Source: Heliomicrobium undosum
GTDB lineage: Bacteria; Bacillota; Desulfitobacteriia; Heliobacteriales; Heliobacteriaceae
Direction: 5' to 3'
Assembly (NCBI RefSeq): GCF_009877425.1
Contig: NZ_WXEY01000005.1
Location: 166,893 to 230,892, forward strand
DNA length: 64,000 nt
Numbering within the stretch: position 1 is the stretch's first letter; every line of letters starts with the position of its first letter. Positions 53,701 to 61,230 of the stretch are shown one piece after another. Position numbers and translations under genes: made by a program. The notes under the pieces are model-generated. The model had not been told where the DNA came from. It did not search any database and was given only the letters and a program-made list of their open reading frames with translations.

Positions 53701-56700
53701 AGTTATTGCTGAAGGAATAGGTCGCTGGGTCAGGCGCCGGCGTTGTCGTCAAGTCAAGGGCCAGTATCTCATCCAGGTAGATCCTCGATAACAACCGCCC
53801 TGAACCGCCGGGCTGGAAGTTTGTGCCTGTGACGAAGATATATGGCCTCGCATTGGAATTGGCCGGTCCGTAAGGCGGGCTGACATTTGTGATCGAAGGG
53901 GGGTTGGGCCTTTGTTGCAGGATAATCAAGTCCGCCAGGTTAGAGGCTGTTCCGTCAGGGTTGACGACAACGACCTGGGTTTTCCGGGGGTTTACGGGCA
54001 AAACCTGATTTAAATCCGTATAGAGGAAAGTCTGGGTCACCGACTTGAATTTCACATCCGCATTATCAATAAAACTGGATGTGGCCGGCCAGAAACCCAT
54101 GAACACATAGGGGGGATCGGCAGCCGAGTTTCTGAAGTTTTGCCCTTTGATCAATACGTCTTTACCGTTGTCGTTTGGCACCTGGTTCGGGAACAGGGAA
54201 TCGATCTGCGGACGGGTTGCCCCCCGGTTGACGATTTCGATCGCTTTTGGCAGGGTAACCTTCTGACCGTCCGGGTTTTGAACGACAATGTCAGCATAAT
54301 AAGGGCCTTGTCCGGTAAAAGTCGCAGCCGGGATCAGCGCGCCTGTTCCGTTGACCCGCATCTGACTTAAATCTGGCAGCCGAAAATACAGTTCCGACGA
54401 CACCACATAGGTCGACTCGGTCGAACTGGTGTCGGGGACGTAGGTCTCTTTTGTTTCGGTTATGTAGGTATTCGTTCCATCGGTGTATTGAACGGCTACC
54501 TTGGGCTGTAGCCAAAAGTCAGGATCCGTCTCCGGGTTTGAGCCGGCAAACTTGACGCGATAGAAGTCCTGGCCGTTTTTCAATTTGATGATGTGATTGC
54601 CCCGCCAGTCGAAGACCTGTGTCGGCGCTTCAATGATGTTGCTCAGATTGGCGCGATAATTGTTGGCGGTCGGATCGATTTTACGCGTATTCCATCGTTC
54701 AGCGTCGCTGGCGCTGTGGACGAGGCTGGGGAAGTCGGGGACACTCAGGAAGCGAAAGCCGAGTCGACCGGTATTTTGACCGAAGGTCAGGTAGTTGTTG
54801 TTGAAGTCTGTCTTACTCGCCCAGGTGACCGATTGGGTGACCGTTTTCGCGCCCTGGCCTGTTCCCTTGGTGATCGTGATCGGCACATCGACCGGCAGGG
54901 AGGACAGCATCGCTGCGCTGAGGGTGACTGTCATCTTCCCGTTGGCCCCGTCGACCTGCAACAGAGAGGAACCGGGGGCAAAGGTGTAACTGCCGATCTG
55001 TACGGTCATCCGGTCCTGAACAAAGCCGGATCCCGTCAATTCAATGACCGCTTTTTTCGCGTTGCGGTATACGGTGTCTTTTTCGTGGGAAGCGCGCTCT
55101 TCCGGCTTCGTCGGATCAGGAACCTGGTTCGCCGCTACATAGGTGACCGGTCTGTCGTTGATGGACTGCACGGTCACATCGCTGATCAGCGGCGGTGTTT
55201 CATCATTATAAAAGTAGATGTGGGAGTCGAGTTTTGACCGGCCGTAATCGCTGACGATCCAGCAGTAGACCTCCTGATTGGGCGGAAGCGTCATCCCGGT
55301 CTGGAGGCGAATGCGGATCGACTCCGCTTGTTTATCAACGATGATCGCTTCGTTATTGCCAGGGCTGGCCAGCGCGCCGCGTATGCTGTCTTCACTGGCG
55401 TTCGGTCCGCCTGCAAAAATCACCCGCAGCACATCCCGGTTGTGGTTGTCTGACAAGATGCCGCCAAAAGCCTGCGCATTGCCAGTGATTTCAATGTCCT
55501 GGATATCCGCCGCTGAGGTGGGGAGTTTCAACCAGATTTGCCCGTTGGGTGCTGGCAGGTTCATTGTCAATGTATTGTTGTCTCGATGGTACGGATCGGT
55601 CCACAAGGTGACGTTATGGGGGTTTGAGGACACGTGGTCGCTTCGCAGCAATGCGACGGGCTCAAAGCGCGACGTCTTGTCGACAATTTCTCGATCAATA
55701 AAGGCGATCCATTCCGCGCCAATTTTTTGCAGTTCATATTGCCGGCCGCGGATAATCAGGTAGTGCCCCGTCGCCGCCAGCGACTTCGTCGTGCCGTCGG
55801 GGAGATCATAGCTTTCCAACTTGTTTGCCGCTACCGTGACTTTTACCTTTGAGGCGCTTTGCTGGGCGCCATAGTATTGGAGGGAAACGGCATCGGGTTC
55901 ATCGGAAAGGGGTTCCGCCGTAACCCCGGACAGAACAGGGGGATCATACCAGGATCCCGTTAGCCAGAAGGAACTGTCGGGGTTGGCCGTTTCCGTAATG
56001 ATCGTAGTGACGCCGCTGTTGGTATATGTAAGCACACGCCTTAAACTCAACGAGTAGGCGCCATCCGGCATGGCCGGCGTGTAGAAGATGATCTTGCCAC
56101 CGGTGCTATCGCTGGTGATTTTAGCGAGATAATTGGTTGGGGTGGGGTCGGCGCTTTGCACCTGATACCGTGTTGTACTGAAATAAACCTCTTGACCCGA
56201 CACCTTGGAAATATCCGGTTCATCTTGGTAGTTATAAAAATATAAATTTACAAGCGAAGGAGAATTCGCGCTGGCAGATGGCGGGGAAAACCAAACCCTC
56301 GTCGTCTTGATCCGGAAGTGAAAGGCGTCGGCAATGGAGCGCGAGCTTCCGTCATTCCCAACGAATACAGCCGTTAGATCCTGGTTATGAAGCGTACTCG
56401 GCAGCGTTACCGTGCCGGAAATCAACGAATCTGCGAGCGGTCTGGCAAGAGTTACCTCAGTGCGGACACCTGATGAATCGGCCAGGTATAACCGGCTCAC
56501 ATCGGTAAAGCCACTTCCATAGACGGAAAAGGTGACACTCACATCAGAAGCGTTGTTGCTGACAGAAGGGGCGCTGTAGGTAAATCGCTCAATCTGGGGA
56601 GAAAAGGGGGCCGCTTGCGCCGGTGGATGAGGAATGAGTCCGAACAACATGACGATCATCAGCAACAGTGCGATCGTTTTGTGCATTTTTTTATAACACA

Positions 56701-56704
56701 ACAC
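50723..56704 (-). CDS. giant secreted protein with IPT/TIG repeats and fibronectin-III domain
   Basis: A protein of 1993 residues starting at a GTG (56704) behind GAGGGGGAAG. A signal peptide covers about 1-32 (ending AQA). About eight IPT/TIG-type immunoglobulin-like domains can be read by openings such as PQIDSLFPNQVP, PSITNVSPPYGP, VGQITPAFGPSK, PQIESVSPCG, GPKILSIEPNAF and PLIESIKPSSGPQAGG, each followed by a G-x-x-F/V-strand. One FN3 domain lies near 1700-1800 (IRVSWPAVNMATAYEVQMSE). The protein ends with a Y-W-G-Y module (YYYDGATRTWQKVDG ... GYYAVFAD). It has no SLH or sortase signal, so retention at the surface probably depends on partners encoded by the three SLH genes downstream (52-base gap). 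It is the first gene of that operon. Confidence 0.85.
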   Translation of the reverse strand: MLCYKKMHKTIALLLMIVMLFGLIPHPPAQAAPFSPQIERFTYSAPSVSNNASDVSVTFSVYGSGFTDVSRLYLADSSGVRTEVTLARPLADSLISGTVTLPSTLHNQDLTAVFVGNDGSSRSIADAFHFRIKTTRVWFSPPSASANSPSLVNLYFYNYQDEPDISKVSGQEVYFSTTRYQVQSADPTPTNYLAKITSDSTGGKIIFYTPAMPDGAYSLSLRRVLTYTNSGVTTIITETANPDSSFWLTGSWYDPPVLSGVTAEPLSDEPDAVSLQYYGAQQSASKVKVTVAANKLESYDLPDGTTKSLAATGHYLIIRGRQYELQKIGAEWIAFIDREIVDKTSRFEPVALLRSDHVSSNPHNVTLWTDPYHRDNNTLTMNLPAPNGQIWLKLPTSAADIQDIEITGNAQAFGGILSDNHNRDVLRVIFAGGPNASEDSIRGALASPGNNEAIIVDKQAESIRIRLQTGMTLPPNQEVYCWIVSDYGRSKLDSHIYFYNDETPPLISDVTVQSINDRPVTYVAANQVPDPTKPEERASHEKDTVYRNAKKAVIELTGSGFVQDRMTVQIGSYTFAPGSSLLQVDGANGKMTVTLSAAMLSSLPVDVPITITKGTGQGAKTVTQSVTWASKTDFNNNYLTFGQNTGRLGFRFLSVPDFPSLVHSASDAERWNTRKIDPTANNYRANLSNIIEAPTQVFDWRGNHIIKLKNGQDFYRVKFAGSNPETDPDFWLQPKVAVQYTDGTNTYITETKETYVPDTSSTESTYVVSSELYFRLPDLSQMRVNGTGALIPAATFTGQGPYYADIVVQNPDGQKVTLPKAIEIVNRGATRPQIDSLFPNQVPNDNGKDVLIKGQNFRNSAADPPYVFMGFWPATSSFIDNADVKFKSVTQTFLYTDLNQVLPVNPRKTQVVVVNPDGTASNLADLIILQQRPNPPSITNVSPPYGPANSNARPYIFVTGTNFQPGGSGRLLSRIYLDEILALDLTTTPAPDPATYSFSNNLITFQLPNIPSPPTRKNMTVILQFSDDTASWYPFDTYVAPAMTVGQITPAFGPSKESGLPMADVIIKGSGFGTAPEVYVGGVKVTQFNAAPIDTQLSFRVPPLSAGKYKVTVVNPTVKSVGSAPNDFEYLPASDSASPILTTVWVDNAQAPPAALRSVGGQSVILEGNLFFVPGTEGDATKWPRVFIGGKEVAAGSFTETPTTSRIAFTSPSTDPGFFASGETSKSVNLQVLRSDGAIVSKTITITRSTPQIESVSPCGADVDDTPRPTIYITGVDIQDGMIVRFGNDVPGRTQPGDGPYDVSNTRIGSDAGDGVELVSYDSTTKRGVFRVTAPNLTALYNAQNEAQNWLTVRVYNPDAQVAQWSRKFHIFQDKEGPKILSIEPNAFSAKGGGTARIRMTNLLIDYRDKTQWPYFSFGGITVSPNDANTDINYPVDPAKDMSREPVRLIQAGNSATDEWIFDVVIPAYPLSDNVDSLNVEVLAINRLDCTSTTGVGRGSITYTREAGALQLVSITPAKSPIEGNITAVITARLTADSTSGPGSKGFIVKNNENPKVYFGTSEATVISLTPTELTVRVPAHEAGKVDVIVINPDKGQGTLPQAFTYSQMPLIESIKPSSGPQAGGIAAVIKGRGFLPNAKVTFGSTAATVKNITTNEIQLVVPAGPAIPDGDVKVAVDVTVTNSDGGSHTLTSGFTYYKEGGLPSESPEILAKALSRDRIRVSWPAVNMATAYEVQMSEGERGNYRLYEVVAPEHVQADQVYVIVKGLQSNTKYWFRVRAISTAGPGPWSDEASATTTDEQGWSGFEQPESQVVTMPGGAKLILRKSVEKYYDLRTGAMGAAKVKAVTFSPEAQGFSQPVLLDSGDWKVLLPPLSLKYNAGSMTDSHSTVQVGPAPPREAEKALMLNRYRQPISSVYEIQLTYEKDSKTFTPAAYGQAITLTLNYQPAAYGRRPVMYYYDGATRTWQKVDGYADSVAVSAAISRAGYYAVFAD

Positions 56705-56761
56705 TTTACTTCCCCCTCGCTTGTTGTCAGGGCTGTAGGGATGAATACATATGTTAATATA

Positions 56762-56791
56762 AAAGGACTACAGTTTGGCGTGTAGTCCTTT
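56762..56791 (-). promoter_or_regulatory. stable hairpin in the leader of the giant-protein operon
   Basis: AAAGGACTACA and TGTAGTCCTTT form a perfect 11-bp stem with an eight-base loop. On the minus strand it lies between the predicted promoter and the start codon and is followed by TATATT, a weak U-tract. It may act as an attenuator, as an mRNA-stabilising stem, or as the terminator of the tetR-family gene upstream. Confidence 0.55.
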
Positions 56792-56842
56792 CGTTTTTCA
56801 TCGTATCGGCCTTATGAATTGCTTAATTGCCCAACCACGTCC

Positions 56843-56872
56843 ATTATAGGTGGCTTAAGGAAAGACTGTCAA
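56843..56872 (-). promoter_or_regulatory. sigma-A promoter for the IPT/SLH operon
   Basis: Minus strand: TTGACA (56872-56867), an 18-base spacer, TATAAT (56848-56843); both hexamers are perfect. It would give a leader of about 130 bases containing the 11-bp hairpin. Confidence 0.75.
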
Positions 56873-56913
56873 TCCGACATCCATTTGTAAAAGAGGGAAA
56901 AACTGCCGTTGTC

Positions 56914-57501
56914 TTAACCCTTCGCGGAAATCCCGTGCAACAGCGTATTTGCCAGGATGTCTGTCGTCTTTTCCGCATCAATCCGTTCGTCCCGTTGGAC
57001 AGCCGAATGCCCCACAGCAGATATGGCTCCTTGAATGACCATCGTCGTTACCTCCGCAGAGGGCGTTTTGACCTCTCCCGACTGAACAGCCGCTTCAACG
57101 AGCGATTTTACCCACAAGAATTGTCTCTGCCGTTCCGCAACGATCCACTCATAGACGCCTCTGTCGATGTTGGTGTATTCCTGAACAATAATCCGGGCGA
57201 CCGGCGCCGACTTGTTCAAGAAATCGAGGTGGCTCTGCATCAGTGTCCTCAATTTTCCTTCGAATGATGTCTCTGACAGGACCGCCTCGGTGACATGGTT
57301 CCAGTATTGCTCGTAGCCGTACTTGAACATTTCCCCGAACAATTGCTGCTTGCTATCAAAGTACTCGTACACGGTCCCTTTGCCAACGTCAGCTATCTGG
57401 GCAATGTCTTCGATTTTAGCGCAGTGATACCCTCTCCGGGAAAAAACGTTTACAGCTGCCAGCAGTATTCGGGTCCGTTTGTCAGTCTCACCTGGGATCA
57501 T
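56914..57501 (-). CDS. TetR/AcrR-family transcriptional regulator
   Basis: A protein of 195 residues; the ATG follows TGGGGGAA. The N-terminal helix-turn-helix is clear: RTRILLAAVNVFSRRGYHCA, KIEDIAQIADVGKGTVYEYFDSKQQLF. The C-terminal ligand/dimer domain (about 75-195) has no identifiable effector. A palindrome-like site lies beside its own promoter, so negative autoregulation is expected for the family. It may also affect the divergent-free neighbours (the IPT/SLH operon starts 42 bases downstream of its stop, with its own promoter). The target is unknown. It is preceded by a possible 30-codon leader ORF coupled by an ATGA overlap. Confidence 0.9.
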   Translation of the reverse strand: MIPGETDKRTRILLAAVNVFSRRGYHCAKIEDIAQIADVGKGTVYEYFDSKQQLFGEMFKYGYEQYWNHVTEAVLSETSFEGKLRTLMQSHLDFLNKSAPVARIIVQEYTNIDRGVYEWIVAERQRQFLWVKSLVEAAVQSGEVKTPSAEVTTMVIQGAISAVGHSAVQRDERIDAEKTTDILANTLLHGISAKG

Positions 57502-57590
57502 TCAGCCGTTCCCCCAGTTGCCCTCGCTGGCGGAACTCCATCAGACGCCCAGCTTTGTCCCGGCAGCCCTTTCATTCGCCTGTTGCCCAT
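57498..57590 (-). CDS. possible 30-codon leader ORF upstream of tetR-family gene
   Basis: An ATG at 57590 follows AAGGAGG by ten bases. The frame encodes about 30 residues (MGNRRMKGLPGQSW...) and its TGA overlaps the regulator's ATG (ATGA), the usual sign of translational coupling. The regulator also has its own G-rich ribosome site, so the leader could be incidental. The peptide has no recognised family and is too short to judge by composition. Confidence 0.35.
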   Translation of the reverse strand: MGNRRMKGLPGQSWASDGVPPARATGGTAE

Positions 57591-57613
57591 TCAATCTGGT
57601 GCCTCCTTTTTGG

Positions 57614-57633
57614 CCGACCGAATGGTCAGTCAG
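57614..57633 (-). promoter_or_regulatory. probable TetR-family operator
   Basis: Plus strand CCGACCGAATGGTCAGTCAG is an imperfect palindrome (GACCG/GGTCA core arms) directly downstream of the -10 of the tetR-family promoter. GACCG-type half sites of this kind are common operators of AcrR-like regulators. Binding here would block the gene's own transcription. Confidence 0.5.
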
Positions 57634-57637
57634 ACTA

Positions 57638-57667
57638 ATTATAGTTGTCGTAGACAAAACTTGTCAA
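57638..57667 (-). promoter_or_regulatory. sigma-A promoter for tetR-family gene
   Basis: Minus strand: TTGACA (57667-57662), an 18-base spacer, TATAAT (57643-57638); both hexamers are perfect. Transcription would begin inside the operator-like palindrome. Confidence 0.75.
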
Positions 57668-57673
57668 TCGTTA

Positions 57674-57715
57674 TAATAAGCCGGGGTCTGCCGATTGATT
57701 TCGGCAACCCCGGCT
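57674..57715 (-). terminator. rho-independent terminator after stalk-domain gene
   Basis: Minus strand: AGCCGGGG ... CCCCGGCT with further pairing of GCCGA and TCGGC inside, then TATTATAA. It starts about five bases after the stop at 57720. Confidence 0.8.
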
Positions 57716-57719
57716 CATG

Positions 57720-59075
57720 TTATTTCGTTCGGACCTTGCAAATTCGGTTTAGAGGATCCCATTCTGCTTTTAAATCAAAGACCTGCATCAGCACGCGAAG
57801 CGGCACAACGGTGTAGCCATCGTCCACTTTGACAGAGATAACGTCGTTCGTCACCTCAAAGGGCACATTGGTAATGATGCGTTTCTTTCCGAGATAAAAG
57901 CCTACTTGCCGTTCATTATGATAAATCTCAGCTTTGGTGTAGTCTTCAGTGACGCTTGTCGATACTTTGGCGCCGATCGCGTCGGCGAATGCCTCAAGGG
58001 GGACCATCACGCGGCCGTCCTTGAAATAGGCCTTGGTCCTTTTTACGTCAATGACGGAATCATTTACCGTTAGGCCGTTCAGGGCGTCAGCCTCAGCGAA
58101 CACCGGCGGCTCAGCTGGTGTTTGCTGTTCACCAGTATTAGGCGACGTTGTTTGATCCTTCTGGTAGACGACGTAATAACCATGGTGAGCGGCGCTGCAC
58201 TGTACATAGCGTTTTGAGTTCTCGACGGAAACGCTGGAATCTACAGGGATCCACTTCTTATCATTGGCGTTCCAGTAAGCAATGGCCGGATCCATGATGT
58301 CTTGCACAGGGAATTTTAACATGGCCGGTTTATTCAAAAAGGCGCCCTGCCAAGTCAGTTCACCCGTAATCCCCAATCGAATCCCCATAAGTGGACGGAT
58401 CGGCGAAAAGGGAGACTTGTCAAGTTCCAACCCGTCGGCTCGTTTCAGTCGAATGGCCAAATTGTGTTTGACCGCGCCTGCAGGCAGACTCAACAGCGTG
58501 CCGGTAGCCGGTTCTACAAGCGTCGTTTCAGGATCTGTCGTTCTGATCAGCGTTGCGTATGTAATGGTGTTTAAAGTCCGTTCCACTGTAGAGAAACCGA
58601 TTCGATAAAAGGTCTGCTTATCTCGATAGACCGATTCGACCAGCCATTTTCCTGAACCGTCATTTTTGCGAATCAAGCTGAATACAGCGACCTGAGCCGC
58701 CTTATATCCGTCAGGAAACTCGCCGAAAGAAATCTGACCCTTCCTATCGTCTACCGGTTCCACTTTGAACGGTTTTTTCGCATCAATCTTGCCGATAAAA
58801 TGAACCGCATAGAGCGCCCGATTCCGAGTTGCGTCAAGATAGCCTCCATAACCGAGCATCGTTGTTCCCGCATAAGCGCGTAAGTCGCCGGAAAACCAGA
58901 TGTAATCGTCAACGGTGTCTCGGAGTACCGTCAAATCATTTTCGCCGGCTCCCTGAACCCAATCGACGTTAAAATTATTGTCCGCCCAGGCTTGGGGCGG
59001 CGTTGCTACACCCAAGGCCAGGAACATGGACAATGTGATGGCGATGCAGCGATGCGTCCACCTGTTACAGCCCAT
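57720..59075 (-). CDS. secreted protein with copper-amine-oxidase-N (stalk) domain
   Basis: A protein of 451 residues; the ATG lies 11 bases after AAGGAGG. A signal peptide (about 1-31, ending AWA) is followed by beta-rich sequence with a ZU5-like stretch (LLSLPAGAVKHNLAIRLKRA) and the Y-W-G-Y module (AYWNANDKKWIPVDS ... HHGYYVVYQK). After a Pro/Thr linker, the C-terminal stalk domain (about 335-451) shows DGRVMVPLEAFADAIGA and DDGYTVVPLRVLMQVFDL. It is a single-gene unit with its own terminator. It is probably a structural surface protein; no catalytic residues were recognised. Confidence 0.77.
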   Translation of the reverse strand: MGCNRWTHRCIAITLSMFLALGVATPPQAWADNNFNVDWVQGAGENDLTVLRDTVDDYIWFSGDLRAYAGTTMLGYGGYLDATRNRALYAVHFIGKIDAKKPFKVEPVDDRKGQISFGEFPDGYKAAQVAVFSLIRKNDGSGKWLVESVYRDKQTFYRIGFSTVERTLNTITYATLIRTTDPETTLVEPATGTLLSLPAGAVKHNLAIRLKRADGLELDKSPFSPIRPLMGIRLGITGELTWQGAFLNKPAMLKFPVQDIMDPAIAYWNANDKKWIPVDSSVSVENSKRYVQCSAAHHGYYVVYQKDQTTSPNTGEQQTPAEPPVFAEADALNGLTVNDSVIDVKRTKAYFKDGRVMVPLEAFADAIGAKVSTSVTEDYTKAEIYHNERQVGFYLGKKRIITNVPFEVTNDVISVKVDDGYTVVPLRVLMQVFDLKAEWDPLNRICKVRTK

Positions 59076-59250
59076 TCTTACAACAGCCTCCTTTTTCTCC
59101 TTTATTGAATCTGTATTGTTCCGCTAGTATGTACTATTTCGACCAAACTTTTGTTAACCCTTCTTTTTTTAGCGTTATGATTTCGTCGAGAAAGACCGCT
59201 CAGACGATCAATCCAAACGGTCTTCCCTTTTATCTATTCCATTCTTTATC

Positions 59251-60027
59251 CTATCGTTTCAGGCTATTCGCCTGCCCCAGCATCTCATCGGACGTCTGGA
59301 TCGCCTTGGTGTTCACCTCATAGGCGCGCTGGGCCGTGATCATGGCCACCATCTCATCGACGACCTGCACGTTCGAAGACTCCAGGTAGCGCTGGGCGAT
59401 AGTCCCCCGCCCGTCTACACCGGCGTCACCCCCGGCGGCCTCACCGGAAGCAGTCGACTGGGTCAGCAGGTTGCGGCCTTCCCGGTTCAGGCCTGCCGGG
59501 TTGGGGAAGGTGTAGAGTTGGATGCGCTGGCCCGTGTCTACCCGCTCGCCGTTGACGTCCTTATAGGAGATCATCCCGTCAGAATTGATGTCCAGTTCGG
59601 TGGCGCCTTCCGGCAGCGGGTCGAAGCCGTCGAGGCGGAAACCGTCGGCGTTGACCAGGTAGCCCTCGCTGTCGAGCTTGAAGCTGCCGTCGCGGGTGTA
59701 GTAGGGCACAGCGTCATTGTTGGGGTTGGTCAGCCGGAAGTAGCCCTGTCCGGTAATGGCCATGTCATAAGGGTTGTCTGTTTGCACCATGTTGCCACCA
59801 GAGGTAATGGTGGTGATGGAACTGGGACGCACGCCGGCGCCGACCTGCATCCCCGTGGGGACCTGAGCAGTCGCAGCCCGGACGGTGCTGTAGAGCAGGT
59901 CCTGAAACTCGGCCCGGCTCTTTTTGTAACCGTTGGTGTTCACGTTGGCCAGGTTGTTGGAGATGGTATCCATATTCAACTGCTGGGCGATCATGCCCGT
60001 CGCCGATGAGTACAACGCTCGCATCAT
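59251..60027 (-). CDS. flgG: flagellar basal-body rod protein FlgG (FlhP position)
   Basis: A protein of 258 residues. It opens MMRALYSSATGMIAQQLNMDTISNNLANVNTNGYKK, the rod-protein N-terminal motif, and carries the FlgG landmarks GVRPSSITTI, DMAITGQGYF and the C-terminal ESSNVQVVDEMVAMITAQRAYEVNTKAIQTSDEML. It polymerises into the distal rod. It lies 114 bases after flgF and would be read from the same sigma-28-like promoter. Synteny with mbl and spoIIID equates it with flhP of Bacillus. Confidence 0.92.
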   Translation of the reverse strand: MMRALYSSATGMIAQQLNMDTISNNLANVNTNGYKKSRAEFQDLLYSTVRAATAQVPTGMQVGAGVRPSSITTITSGGNMVQTDNPYDMAITGQGYFRLTNPNNDAVPYYTRDGSFKLDSEGYLVNADGFRLDGFDPLPEGATELDINSDGMISYKDVNGERVDTGQRIQLYTFPNPAGLNREGRNLLTQSTASGEAAGGDAGVDGRGTIAQRYLESSNVQVVDEMVAMITAQRAYEVNTKAIQTSDEMLGQANSLKR

Positions 60028-60141
60028 GCCGGTTCACCCCTTCATCAATGTAATCTACAGATACATTCGAATGACAATTCAGAAGGCCTTCCATCAATCC
60101 AGCCTTCCCGGGCTCCCGCCATGCGGTCCGGCCCGGTCATC

Positions 60142-60945
60142 TTACACTCTCCCCAGTTCTCCGCAAGCCTTTTCCAGTGTGCCGTCTTGCGATTGAATCG
60201 CCTTCTGGTTGGCTTCATAGGCGCGGGATGCGGTGATCATCTGCACCATTTCCTGAACGACGTTGACATTGGCCAATTCCAGGGCGCCCGACTTGATCTC
60301 TGTCTCCCCGACAGCGAGATCCCGCACGCCGCCGCCAGCCCCCTGTTCATTCAAACGGTAGAGGCTCTCTCCAGCCTTGAGCAAGGGGGGCGCCTGATCC
60401 GGCGCTGCGTCATCCACCCCGACGATGCGCAGTTGGGCGACTTCGACGTCGCCGCTGAAAACCCGTCCATCGCTGTCGATCCGTAGGCTGCCGCCCTGGG
60501 GTACGTTTACGTCGCCAGCCGTTCCCTGCACCGCATAGCCATCGGCAGTCACCAGCGCGCCGTTGGAACGGAGGGTGAACTGACCGTTACGGGTGTATCT
60601 CTCGCCCTCGGGTGTGTTGACGACAAAATAGCCCCGGCCCATGATCGCCAGGTCGGTTGGGTTTTGGGTCACCCGTACGCCGGGATTGCTGGGATCGGTC
60701 CAGATGGCGTCTACAACAGAACCTGTGCCCACCCTGCCGATGACCGGATTCTTCTCTGCCTGGCCAGCTTCGGAGGGGCTGAAATCATGCATGCGACGGA
60801 TGAGCATCTCGGGGAATTCTCGGAAGACGGCGCGATCTTTTTTGAAAGACACCGTATTAACGTTCGCCAAGTTGTTTGCTGTCACATCTTGATTTGTCTG
60901 CTGGATCAGCATCCCTGATGCAGATGTATATAGACCGCGGATCAC
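60142..60945 (-). CDS. flgF: flagellar basal-body rod protein, FlgF-like (FlhO position)
   Basis: A protein of about 267 residues. GTG 60945 is chosen because GGGAGGTGA lies upstream and it gives the standard opening VIRGLYTSASGMLIQQTNQDVTANNLANVNTVSFKK; the longer in-frame reading to 61029 has no such support. Other rod-family marks are DLAIMGRGYFVV and the C-terminal ANVNVVQEMVQMITASRAYEANQKAIQSQD. It forms part of the proximal rod. It is the first gene after a sigma-28-like promoter. It corresponds by position to flhO of Bacillus. Confidence 0.9.
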   Translation of the reverse strand: MIRGLYTSASGMLIQQTNQDVTANNLANVNTVSFKKDRAVFREFPEMLIRRMHDFSPSEAGQAEKNPVIGRVGTGSVVDAIWTDPSNPGVRVTQNPTDLAIMGRGYFVVNTPEGERYTRNGQFTLRSNGALVTADGYAVQGTAGDVNVPQGGSLRIDSDGRVFSGDVEVAQLRIVGVDDAAPDQAPPLLKAGESLYRLNEQGAGGGVRDLAVGETEIKSGALELANVNVVQEMVQMITASRAYEANQKAIQSQDGTLEKACGELGRV

Positions 60946-61089
60946 TGCGCCTCTCACCTCCCAATGGTGTTGCGACCACGCTTCGTCGGGACCATTTCCC
61001 TTGTATATCAATAGTGAGCCCGAAATCAAATGCTATAACTCATTCCGAGATCAAAAAAGACAAACAAAAAACAAAGGGCATCTCTTTTT

Positions 61090-61117
61090 TTATCGATCTG
61101 GCCCAATAGCAACTTTA
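61090..61117 (-). promoter_or_regulatory. sigma-28 (SigD/FliA)-like promoter for flgF-flgG
   Basis: Minus strand: TAAAGTTG (61117-61110), a 12-base spacer, ATCGATAA (61097-61090), against the consensus TAAAGTTT-N11-GCCGATAA. It lies 145 bases before flgF. Confidence 0.6.
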
Positions 61118-61199
61118 GCGCCATTTTTTCGGATCGCAAATAAAATATTCGAATATTCCATTGTGTTTATGGCCCGGATAAGAACCACTTTATGCGTAA

Positions 61200-61230
61200 C
61201 CAAAACGCCGGGGTTACCTTCCCCGGCGTT
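61200..61230 (-). terminator. rho-independent terminator overlapping the galU stop codon
   Basis: Minus strand: AACGCCGGGG, loop AAGGTAA, CCCCGGCGTT, then TTGGTT. The ten-base-pair stem contains the last galU codons and its TAA lies in the loop. Confidence 0.82.

Noticed and set aside
60946..61029. Longer N-terminus of FlgF
   Set aside because: The rod-protein family starts at the GTG 60945 position and a GGAGGTGA site precedes it.
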